DNA of 12,536 nt from an uncultured Flavobacteriaceae bacterium (lineage in GTDB: Bacteria > Bacteroidota > Bacteroidia > Flavobacteriales > Flavobacteriaceae), in contig CALIIP010000046.1 of NCBI GenBank assembly GCA_938018045.1, forward strand, positions 1 through 12,536. The letters run 5' to 3'. The notes under the pieces are model-generated. The model did not search any database, was not told the DNA's origin, and worked only from the letters and a program-made list of their open reading frames with translations. The translations under genes and the position numbers were made by a program. Position 1 is the first letter of the stretch. The number at the start of each line of letters is the position of its first letter. Of the stretch, positions 1-7,171 are shown piece after piece.

Positions 1-3
1 TAT

Positions 4-1512
4 TTAAAACGGCACATCCAAATCATCAAATGCATCATTTGGGTTTACGTTTTGTGCGCTTTCTGGAAGTTCAGCATTCATTTTAGATTGGAATTCAGTT
101 CCGAAACCTTCATCTAAATCAGAGAATTCTGCTAAATGGCCTGTAAATTTCAAACGAATATTCTCCAAACCACCATTTCTGTGTTTTGCAACGATAAATT
201 CTCCCTGACCTTCACAAGGTGTACGCTCGTCATCATCCCATTCTGTTTGTCCGTAATATTCTGGACGGAATATAAATGACACAATATCAGCATCTTGCTC
301 AATTGCTCCTGATTCACGTAAATCGGATAATAAAGGTCTTTTTGATCCTCCACGCGTTTCAACAGCACGTGATAATTGTGAAAGTGCAATTACTGGAACT
401 GCCAATTCTTTTGCCAATGCTTTTAAGTTTCGAGAAATCATTGAGATTTCTTGCTCACGATTCCCTCCTCCTTTACTACTTGTTCCTGCAGTCATCAATT
501 GTAAATAATCAATAATGATGATTTTCACATCGTGTTGCGAAACCAATCTTCGTGCTTTTGCACGTAAATCGAAAATCGAAAGTGATGGTGTATCATCAAT
601 AAAAATAGGTGCTTTTGATAAGTTTTTTACTTTTACGTTTAATTGTTCCCATTCATGAGCTTGTAAGTTTCCTTTTCTAAGTTTTCCTGACGGAATTCCA
701 GTTTCACTCGAAATCATACGTGTGATTAACTGTACCGAAGACATCTCTAACGAAAATATTGCAACTGCATGATTAAAACCAATTGCAATGTTTTTTGCCA
801 TCGACATTACAAAAGCAGTTTTACCCATTCCTGGACGTGCAGCAATAATAATTAAATCTGAAGGCTGCCAACCAGAAGTCAACTCATCTAATTTGGTAAA
901 ACCAGAAGCAACTCCACTCATTCCTTCTTTGTTAGAAATCTCTTGAATCTTATCAATTGCTTGCTTAACAAGACTTTCTGAGTCTTCAGAACCTTTTTTT
1001 AAGTTTCCTTGTGTTACTTCAAATAGTTTGCTTTCTGCAGTATCTAGTAAATCAAAAACATCAATTGTTTCGTCATAAGCCTCTCCTATAATTTCAGAAG
1101 AGATTGAAATTAATTTACGTTGAATGTATTTTTGAAGTATAATTCTTGCATGAAACTCTATATGTGCAGTAGATGCAACTTTTTGAGTTAAATTGATTAG
1201 GTAAAAATCTCCTCCAACAAATTCTAGTTTCGCATCTTTTCTCAATTGATTAGAAACTGTTCGTAAATCAATCGGTTCAGAATTATGGAAAAGTGTAAGA
1301 ATCGCTTGAAAAATCACTTGATGTGCTTCTCTATAAAAAGCATCTGGATGCAAGATATCAATAACATCATCTACCCCTTTTTTATCAATCATCATAGCAC
1401 CAAGAACTGCAGTTTCTAAATCTACAGCTTGTGGCGGTAATTTCCCTTTTTCAAGATTAATTACTGCACTTCTCTTAGTATTCTTTGATTTGATTGATTG
1501 TGGTTCTGCCAT
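4..1512 (-). CDS. dnaB: Replicative DNA helicase DnaB
   Basis: Hexameric replicative helicase that unwinds DNA ahead of the fork and recruits primase. The 502-residue protein has the standard DnaB order: an N-terminal helical domain (about 25-125), a linker, then a RecA-like ATPase (about 195-465). Visible motifs are Walker A ARPGMGKT (225-232), FSLEMS (253-258), Walker B IIIIDYLQL with D335, SQLSR (378-382), LRESGAIEQDAD (398-409) and KHRNG (443-447), the probable arginine-finger region. It is full length and has no intein in the P-loop. I chose the ATG at 1512. The frame stays open to 1608, but that extension reads through a likely promoter and a tandem repeat and encodes non-family residues. 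The C-terminus ends in an acidic tip, FDDLDVPF, resembling the SSB tail. Family identity is very secure; the role of the tail is inference. Confidence 0.97.
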   Translation of the reverse strand: MAEPQSIKSKNTKRSAVINLEKGKLPPQAVDLETAVLGAMMIDKKGVDDVIDILHPDAFYREAHQVIFQAILTLFHNSEPIDLRTVSNQLRKDAKLEFVGGDFYLINLTQKVASTAHIEFHARIILQKYIQRKLISISSEIIGEAYDETIDVFDLLDTAESKLFEVTQGNLKKGSEDSESLVKQAIDKIQEISNKEGMSGVASGFTKLDELTSGWQPSDLIIIAARPGMGKTAFVMSMAKNIAIGFNHAVAIFSLEMSSVQLITRMISSETGIPSGKLRKGNLQAHEWEQLNVKVKNLSKAPIFIDDTPSLSIFDLRAKARRLVSQHDVKIIIIDYLQLMTAGTSSKGGGNREQEISMISRNLKALAKELAVPVIALSQLSRAVETRGGSKRPLLSDLRESGAIEQDADIVSFIFRPEYYGQTEWDDDERTPCEGQGEFIVAKHRNGGLENIRLKFTGHLAEFSDLDEGFGTEFQSKMNAELPESAQNVNPNDAFDDLDVPF

Positions 1513-1553
1513 AGCAACAAAAGTAATTTTTAAGTCTTTAATTTTTGATGTTG

Positions 1554-1561
1554 CAAAGATA
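1554..1561 (-). promoter_or_regulatory. dnaB promoter, Bacteroidota -7 element
   Basis: On the minus strand this reads TATCTTTG, an exact match to the Bacteroidota -7 consensus TAnnTTTG. It lies 41 bases before the dnaB ATG, giving a short leader. I see no clear TTG/TTTG at the usual -33 distance; that region falls in the tandem 19-bp repeat, so activation there is possible. Confidence 0.55.
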
Positions 1562-1572
1562 TAAATTTGTAC

Positions 1573-1610
1573 ACATCTTTTGTTAATAAGTACATATTTT
1601 GTTAACAAGT
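1573..1610. repeat. Tandem 19-bp direct repeat in divergent promoter region
   Basis: Two abutting 19-base copies, acatcttttgttaataagt (1573-1591) and acatattttgttaacaagt (1592-1610), match at 17 of 19 positions. Each holds a palindromic core, TTGTTAAYAA; the second copy's core (1599-1608) is a perfect 10-base palindrome. The 19-base period is near two helical turns, so two bound proteins would sit on roughly the same DNA face. The repeat covers the -33 and upstream region of the dnaB promoter and lies upstream of the promoter at 1641. An operator role is inference. Confidence 0.6.
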
Positions 1611-1640
1611 ATCAAACGAATTTTATCTCATTTTATTTCT

Positions 1641-1648
1641 TACTTTTG
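1641..1648 (+). promoter_or_regulatory. Promoter -7 element of the DUF3810-like gene
   Basis: TACTTTTG matches TAnnTTTG exactly and ends 4 bases before the ATG at 1653. The transcript would then start at or next to the start codon, giving a leaderless or nearly leaderless mRNA. No good -33 element is visible. Confidence 0.5.
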
Positions 1649-1652
1649 AGGA

Positions 1653-2732
1653 ATGCAAAAACCTAAAAAGTATAGAATATTAGCTGTTTTATTAGTTATT
1701 CAATGGCTTCTCGTAAAATGGGTAGCAAGAAATCCTGAATTTGTTGAAACTTACTATTCTAAGGGAATTTACCCTATAATTTCTCAATTTTTAAGAATCG
1801 TTTTTGGATGGATTCCGTTTTCGATTGGCGATATTTTTTATATTATTATTGGAATAGTTATCATAAAATCTATTATAAAAATAATCAAAGCAAGAAAAAT
1901 AAATTTTGTCAAAATATTGGCATCTGTTTCTATAATATATTTCTGTTTTCACTTTCTTTGGGGACTAAATTATCACAGAGTACCATTACATAAAACTTTA
2001 GCAATAAATGAGTTAAATTATTCTACAGATGAATTAGAAAGTTTCACATATCAACTAATTGCCAAGACAAATCAACTGCAAAATAGCATCACAAAAAATG
2101 ATACTTTAAAAGTTGAACTTCCTTTTTCTAAAAATGAAACATATCAAAAAGTAAAAAATGGATATGACAATTTAAGTACAACTTACTCGCAATTTGAATA
2201 TAAAAGTAAATCAATAAAACATTCTGTAATTAGTTTACCTTTAACGTATATGGGTTTTTCTGGATATCTGAATCCGTTTACAGGAGAAGCACAAGTAAAT
2301 AGTTTGAATCCTGCGGTTTCTTATGCAGCAACAAGTTGTCATGAAGTTGCGCATCAATTAGGTTATGCTGCAGAAAATGAAGCGAATTTTATTGGATTTT
2401 TATCAGCAATTAAAAACCAAGATGTTCATTTTCAATATTCTGGATATTATATGGCGTTACGTTACGCTTTAAATGATTTGTATCGACACGATAAAGAGAA
2501 ATATAAACTTGCAATAAGTACCATAAATAAAGGGGTCTTAAAAAATATGCGGGAATCACAAGATTTTTGGAACTCATATCAAAATCCTTTTGAAGGAATG
2601 TTTAAAAACATTTTTAACTTATTTTTAAAAGCCAATAAGCAACCAAAAGGTATCAAAAGTTACAACGGAATGGTTGGTATGTTAATCAATTATAACAAGA
2701 AAAATAAAGACGATTTACACTTCTTAAAATAA
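1653..2732 (+). CDS. DUF3810-like membrane zinc metallopeptidase
   Basis: A 359-residue inner-membrane protein that I place in the DUF3810 family of Bacteroidota and Firmicutes. The first third holds three hydrophobic segments (about 7-24, 54-76, 86-104). A soluble domain follows with the zincin motif HEVAH (230-234). E241 and E243 in the stretch GYAAENEANF are candidates for the third zinc ligand, as in gluzincins. A conserved-looking stretch, YMGFSGYLNPFTGEAQVN (199-216), precedes the motif. The start follows directly on a -7 promoter element, and no later ATG would keep the membrane segments. It is divergent from dnaB and 78 bases upstream of the amidohydrolase gene. All residues needed for zinc binding seem present, so I expect an active peptidase. 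Substrate is unknown. The family name is from memory of the motif pattern. Confidence 0.8.
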   Translation: MQKPKKYRILAVLLVIQWLLVKWVARNPEFVETYYSKGIYPIISQFLRIVFGWIPFSIGDIFYIIIGIVIIKSIIKIIKARKINFVKILASVSIIYFCFHFLWGLNYHRVPLHKTLAINELNYSTDELESFTYQLIAKTNQLQNSITKNDTLKVELPFSKNETYQKVKNGYDNLSTTYSQFEYKSKSIKHSVISLPLTYMGFSGYLNPFTGEAQVNSLNPAVSYAATSCHEVAHQLGYAAENEANFIGFLSAIKNQDVHFQYSGYYMALRYALNDLYRHDKEKYKLAISTINKGVLKNMRESQDFWNSYQNPFEGMFKNIFNLFLKANKQPKGIKSYNGMVGMLINYNKKNKDDLHFLK

Positions 2733-2774
2733 TGTTAATTTTTTATTATTAAACTTTAATTCAGATTCATTACT

Positions 2775-2782
2775 TATTTTTA
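2775..2782 (+). promoter_or_regulatory. Weak candidate -7 element upstream of the amidohydrolase genes
   Basis: TATTTTTA matches TAnnTTTG at all but the last base and lies 28 bases before the ATG at 2811. No TTG sits at the expected distance upstream, and no terminator hairpin separates it from the preceding gene. Read-through from 1653 is equally possible. Confidence 0.25.
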
Positions 2783-2810
2783 TGCCTTATACTAATCTAA
2801 ACCATACTTT

Positions 2811-5804
2811 ATGAAAAAACTACTGCTCTTTTGTTTGATAGTGATTACTATCAATCAATTGAATGCTCAGGAGTATTTTCCTGTTAATACAGGAGTAAAA
2901 ACTTCAAACGAAAAATTTACAGCCTTTACAAATGCCACAATTCATGTAAGTCCTACTCAAATTATTGAGAAAGGTACACTATTGATTAAAAATGGTAAAG
3001 TTGTAAGTTCTGGAAACAACATTTCAATTCCGAAAAACACTAGCGTAATTAATTTAGAAGGCAAACACATCTATCCATCTTTTATTGATATGTACTCAAG
3101 TTTTGGAATTACCAAACCAAAGAGAGCTTCAAATCCTAGTAGGAGACCTCAATATGATGCTTCTAGAAAAGGATATTATTGGAATGATCATATTATGCCA
3201 GATCAAAGAGGGTTTAATGACTTTAAGTTTGATTCTAAAAAAGCAACAGAATTTATAAATGCAGGTTTTGGAGTTGTAGCAACACATCAACAAAACGGGA
3301 TTATGCGTGGAACAGGACTTGTTGTTGCTCTAAATACAAGTGATGGTAATGAAACAAGAATTATAGATACAGATGCAACACAACATGTATCGCTTAACAA
3401 GTCTGTGTCATCGCTTCAAGCATATCCTACATCATCAATGGGATCTATGGCGTTAATACGTCAAGTATATCATGATGCAAAATGGTATGCTGCTGGAAAT
3501 TCTAAAACGAAAGATATGGCTTTAGAGGCATTGAATAAGTCAAGCCGTTTGCCTATAATTTTTGAGGCAAACAGTTTAGATAATAATTTAAGAGCCAGTA
3601 AAATAGCTAAAGAGTTTGGTTTGAAATATATCATTAAAGGAGGTGGAGATGAATACAATGGATTGAATGAAGTGCTAAACACAAATGCCAGTTATATTAT
3701 TCCTATTAAGTTTCAAAACCCATATGATGTGAGTGATCCAAATATGGCTTCAAAAGTTGAATTGAATGACATGCGCTCATGGAACCAATCTCCTACAAAT
3801 CCTGCAATGCTTGCAAAAAAAGGAGTGACATTTGCTTTAACTACTGCTGATTTAAAATCTGCCAAAGATTTTAAAGGTAATTTAATGAAAGCAATTAAAT
3901 ATGGATTAGACAAAACAAAAGCGTTAGAAGCCTTAACAACTATACCTGCTAAATTGTTAGGGAAAAGTTCTGAAATAGGAACATTAAATAATGGTAGTTA
4001 TGCAAATTTTTTAATTACATCAGGAGAAATTTTTGAAAAGAAAACTAAAATTTACGAAAACTGGGTTCAAGGAAACAAGAACGTTTTAGTTGATATGAAT
4101 ATTAAAGATATTCGCGGGAATTATAATTTGAGTGTTGCTGGCAAATCGTATGATTTAAAAGTAACTGGCGAAATTGGGAAACTGAAATCAGAAATGATGT
4201 TAGATTCAGCCAAAGTAGCATCTAACATTTCGCAAAGTAATGGTTGGATAAATATATTCTACACACCACTAAACGAAAAGAAAACAGAATTTGTACGTTT
4301 ATCTGCGCCTCTTAACAATCCTGACAATTTGAATGGTTCTGGCGTTTTAACAAACGGAAACCCTATTACTTGGTCTGCCATTAAAAAAGCAAAAGAAGAA
4401 GGAAAAGTTAAAGATGCAAAAGACAAAAAGAGTGAAGATAAGAAAGAAGATACTTCTCCAATTGTAATGCCTCTCACCTATCCTAATGTTGCTTACGGAT
4501 TCAAAACAAAACCTAAACAAGAAACTATTTTATTTAAAAATGCAACTGTTTGGACTAATGAATCTGATGGGATTTTAAAGAATACAGATGTATTAATTAA
4601 AAACGGTAAAATTTCAAAAATAGGTGAAAACTTAAATGATTCTGGTGCCAAAGTAATTGATGCGACTGGAAAGCATATTACGGCTGGTATTATTGATGAG
4701 CATTCACATATTGCAACAACAGCGGTAAATGAAGCGGGACATAATTCTACTGCAGAAGTTACTATAGAAGATGTTGTTGATGCAGATGATGTTGATATTT
4801 ACAGGAATCTTGCAGGTGGAGTTACTACAATTCAAATTTTACACGGTTCTGCAAACCCTATTGGCGGAAGATCTGCTTTGATAAAATTAAAATGGGGAGA
4901 ATCTGCAGATGAATTATTATATAAAAACAGACCTAAATTTATCAAATTTGCCTTAGGTGAAAATGTAAAACAAAGTAATTGGGGAGAAACAAATACTATA
5001 CGTTTTCCTCAGACAAGAATGGGTGTTGAACAAGTTTTTGTAGATTATTTCCAAAGAGCAAAAGAATATGATGCTTTAAAGAAAAGCGGAAAATCATATA
5101 GAAAGGATATTGAAATGGAAGTTTTGGCTGAAATTTTAAACAAAGAGCGTTTTATTACGTGTCACTCATATGTTCAATCAGAAATTAATATGCTAATGAA
5201 AGTTGCTGATAGATTTGATTTCAACATCAACACATTTACACATATTCTAGAAGGATATAAGGTTGCTGATAAAATGAAAGAACATGGAGTTGGTGGTTCT
5301 ACATTCTCAGATTGGTGGGCTTATAAGTTTGAAGTTAACGATGCGATTCCTTATAACGGTGCTATAATGCATAGCCAAGGAATTACAGTAGCGTTTAACT
5401 CTGATGATGCAGAAATGAGTAGAAGATTAAATCAAGAAGCTGCTAAAGCAGTTAAGTATGGTGGTGTTTCTGAAGAAGAAGCGTTAAAATTTGTGACTTT
5501 AAATCCTGCGAAATTATTGCATATAGATGATAAAGTTGGAAGTATCAAAGTTGGTAAAGATGCTGATGTAGTTCTTTGGAGCGATCATCCCCTTTCTGTA
5601 TATGCGAAGGCAGAAAGAACAATGATTGAAGGAGTAACGTATTTTGATAAAGATACCAATGCTCAGAATATTAAAGGAATTCAATCAGAAAGAAATGAAT
5701 TAATCAATATGATGTTACAAGAAAAAAATAAAGGAATGAAAACTGTTGCTCCAAAGAAAAAAGAGAAAGTTTATTTCCACTGTGATTCATTAGAAAACAA
5801 ATAA
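2811..5804 (+). CDS. Secreted two-domain amidohydrolase (degenerate N-half, intact C-half)
   Basis: A 997-residue exported protein with a signal peptide (about 1-19, cleavage LNA|QEY). It contains two amidohydrolase-fold halves. The N-half (about 36-425) keeps the fold signatures: NATIHV, NGKVVSSG, EGKHIYPSFID, and a closing segment ALEALTTIPAKLLG (371-384) leading to GSYANFLI. The metal-binding HxH is replaced by Y95-S-S97, and the next expected His is N254. A Lys/Glu-rich linker (about 524-548) leads to the C-half (about 572-945). That half has DEHSHIA (629-635, HxH at 631/633), H785, H811 and NSDDAE (863-868), the probable Asp ligand, then LNPAKLLHIDDKVGSIKVGKDADVV in segments to 920. The C-half should be a metal-dependent hydrolase, perhaps imidazolonepropionase- or dipeptidase-like; substrate is unknown. 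The next gene starts 4 bases later, so the two are co-transcribed. Family is secure; function is general only. Confidence 0.9.
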   Translation: MKKLLLFCLIVITINQLNAQEYFPVNTGVKTSNEKFTAFTNATIHVSPTQIIEKGTLLIKNGKVVSSGNNISIPKNTSVINLEGKHIYPSFIDMYSSFGITKPKRASNPSRRPQYDASRKGYYWNDHIMPDQRGFNDFKFDSKKATEFINAGFGVVATHQQNGIMRGTGLVVALNTSDGNETRIIDTDATQHVSLNKSVSSLQAYPTSSMGSMALIRQVYHDAKWYAAGNSKTKDMALEALNKSSRLPIIFEANSLDNNLRASKIAKEFGLKYIIKGGGDEYNGLNEVLNTNASYIIPIKFQNPYDVSDPNMASKVELNDMRSWNQSPTNPAMLAKKGVTFALTTADLKSAKDFKGNLMKAIKYGLDKTKALEALTTIPAKLLGKSSEIGTLNNGSYANFLITSGEIFEKKTKIYENWVQGNKNVLVDMNIKDIRGNYNLSVAGKSYDLKVTGEIGKLKSEMMLDSAKVASNISQSNGWINIFYTPLNEKKTEFVRLSAPLNNPDNLNGSGVLTNGNPITWSAIKKAKEEGKVKDAKDKKSEDKKEDTSPIVMPLTYPNVAYGFKTKPKQETILFKNATVWTNESDGILKNTDVLIKNGKISKIGENLNDSGAKVIDATGKHITAGIIDEHSHIATTAVNEAGHNSTAEVTIEDVVDADDVDIYRNLAGGVTTIQILHGSANPIGGRSALIKLKWGESADELLYKNRPKFIKFALGENVKQSNWGETNTIRFPQTRMGVEQVFVDYFQRAKEYDALKKSGKSYRKDIEMEVLAEILNKERFITCHSYVQSEINMLMKVADRFDFNINTFTHILEGYKVADKMKEHGVGGSTFSDWWAYKFEVNDAIPYNGAIMHSQGITVAFNSDDAEMSRRLNQEAAKAVKYGGVSEEEALKFVTLNPAKLLHIDDKVGSIKVGKDADVVLWSDHPLSVYAKAERTMIEGVTYFDKDTNAQNIKGIQSERNELINMMLQEKNKGMKTVAPKKKEKVYFHCDSLENK

Positions 5805-5808
5805 AATT

Positions 5809-7110
5809 ATGAGCAAGATTATAAAAAATATAAGTTTATTACTGATGCTCGTAAGTATTGGTATAACGGCACAGCAAACACCTGCGCCAAAACAAACGAC
5901 AGACTATACTATAGAAGGTGCAACTGCACATCTTGGCAATGGAGAAGTAATTGAGAATTCTTTATTAATGTTTAGCAATGGTAAAATTACTTTTGTAGGA
6001 AAAGCAGAAATGAAGATTGGCCGTAGAGGAACAATTATAGATGCTAAAGGTAAGCATTTGTATCCTGGATTTATTGCTGCTAATTCTACTTCAGGTCTCG
6101 TAGAAGTTGATGCAGTTAGAGCATCAAATGATATACGTGAAACAGGAACAATGCTACCACATATAAGAAGTATAATTGCCTATAATACAGAATCTAAAGT
6201 AACAGAATCATTACGTCCAAATGGTGTTTTAATGGCACAAGTAACTCCAAGAGGAGGTACAATTTCAGGAACTTCTTCTGTTGTTCAGTTTGATGCTTGG
6301 AATTGGGAAGATGCAGCAATTAGAGTTGATGATGGAATCCATATAAACTGGCCATCAAGAACTTCTTTTGGAAGACCTTGGAGAGGTGAAGAAAGTGGAC
6401 CAAAATCAAATAAGGAATATAAGAAGACTGTTGATGAAGTTAGAACTATGATGAATGATGCTAAATCATATTTAAAAGGAAGTAAATCACCTAAAAACAT
6501 ACCATTAGAGTCTTTAGCTGGTTTATTTGATGGAAGCAAAACTTTATATGCACATGGTGGAGGTGAAAAAGAAATTACTGACATTATTGCTTTTTCTGAA
6601 GAATTAGGTATTGATAAACTTGTAATTGTTCATGGTGCCGAAGCAGATAAAGTTGCCGATTTGTTGGTTGCTAAAAACATTCCTGTATTAATTGATCGTG
6701 CACATCGTTTACCTTCTAGTAGTGATGAAGATGTTCATTTGCCATATAAAACTGCAAAAAACTTGATTGACAAGGGAGTTGTTGTAGGAATAGGAATTGA
6801 AGGTCAGATGGAAAGAATGAATTCTAGAAACTTACCATTTTATGCTGGAACTTATGCTGCGTATGGTATTGGCAAAGAAGAGGCTTTGAAATTGATAACT
6901 TCAAATACAGCAAAAATTTTAGGGATTGATGATAAAGTTGGTACATTAGAAGTTGGTAAAGATGCGACACTTTTCATTTCTGAAGGTGATGCATTGGATA
7001 TGCGAACAAATATCCTAACCGATGCATTCATTCAAGGACGTAAAATAAATCTTGAAACGCATCAAACTAAACTTTGGAAGCGTTATATGAATAAATATAA
7101 TAATCAGTAA
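5809..7110 (+). CDS. Secreted amidohydrolase-like protein, probable pseudoenzyme
   Basis: A 433-residue exported protein with a signal peptide (about 1-21, cleavage ITA|QQT). The amidohydrolase fold is clear: NGKITFVG (57-64), AKGKHLYPGF (79-88) and a C-terminal segment EEALKLITSNTAKILGIDDK (357-376) followed by GTLEVGKDATLFI. Where active relatives have DAHxH, this protein reads AANST (90-94), so both metal-binding histidines are replaced (N92, T94). H249 (YAHG) and H275 (VHGAE) look retained. The final Asp region reads GIGIEGQM (327-334) with no aspartate. It most resembles the degenerate N-half of the preceding gene in layout, and may be a non-catalytic partner or subunit. Its start lies 4 bases after the upstream stop, and a strong terminator follows. 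Loss of the HxH is seen directly; loss of catalysis is inferred. Confidence 0.88.
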   Translation: MSKIIKNISLLLMLVSIGITAQQTPAPKQTTDYTIEGATAHLGNGEVIENSLLMFSNGKITFVGKAEMKIGRRGTIIDAKGKHLYPGFIAANSTSGLVEVDAVRASNDIRETGTMLPHIRSIIAYNTESKVTESLRPNGVLMAQVTPRGGTISGTSSVVQFDAWNWEDAAIRVDDGIHINWPSRTSFGRPWRGEESGPKSNKEYKKTVDEVRTMMNDAKSYLKGSKSPKNIPLESLAGLFDGSKTLYAHGGGEKEITDIIAFSEELGIDKLVIVHGAEADKVADLLVAKNIPVLIDRAHRLPSSSDEDVHLPYKTAKNLIDKGVVVGIGIEGQMERMNSRNLPFYAGTYAAYGIGKEEALKLITSNTAKILGIDDKVGTLEVGKDATLFISEGDALDMRTNILTDAFIQGRKINLETHQTKLWKRYMNKYNNQ

Positions 7111-7127
7111 AACAAAAATAAAACTTT

Positions 7128-7158
7128 AAAAGCCGTCTTTTTTGACGGCTTTTTTTAT
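7128..7158 (+). terminator. Rho-independent terminator after the amidohydrolase operon
   Basis: A perfect inverted repeat, AAAAGCCGTC (7128-7137) against GACGGCTTTT (7144-7153), has a six-T loop and is followed by a T tract. It ends transcription from the genes at 2811-7110. It sits immediately before the -7 element of the next operon. Confidence 0.9.
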
Positions 7159-7159
7159 G

Positions 7160-7167
7160 TATTTTTG
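7160..7167 (+). promoter_or_regulatory. Promoter -7 element of the RNA methyltransferase operon
   Basis: TATTTTTG is an exact TAnnTTTG match ending 4 bases before the ATG at 7172, so the mRNA should be leaderless or nearly so. A TTTG at 7141-7144 could be the -33 element, but its 15-base spacing is shorter than usual and it lies inside the preceding terminator hairpin. Confidence 0.6.
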
Positions 7168-7171
7168 ACAG

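Noticed and set aside
1513..1608. N-terminal extension of dnaB by 32 codons to an upstream ATG
   Set aside because: It reads through a TAnnTTTG promoter element and part of the tandem repeat, and its residues do not resemble the DnaB N-terminus.
2733..2810. Terminator between the DUF3810-like gene and the amidohydrolase genes
   Set aside because: The stretch is AT-rich with T runs, but I could not find a stem stable enough to call.
2811..4380. Degenerate N-half as a decayed pseudogene fused by frameshift
   Set aside because: The frame is continuous, the signal peptide is intact and fold signatures persist, so it looks like a maintained domain rather than decay.
6285..6584. Leftward open frame of 99 codons inside the second amidohydrolase gene
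   Set aside because: It is antisense to a clear coding sequence and has no promoter-like element or domain.
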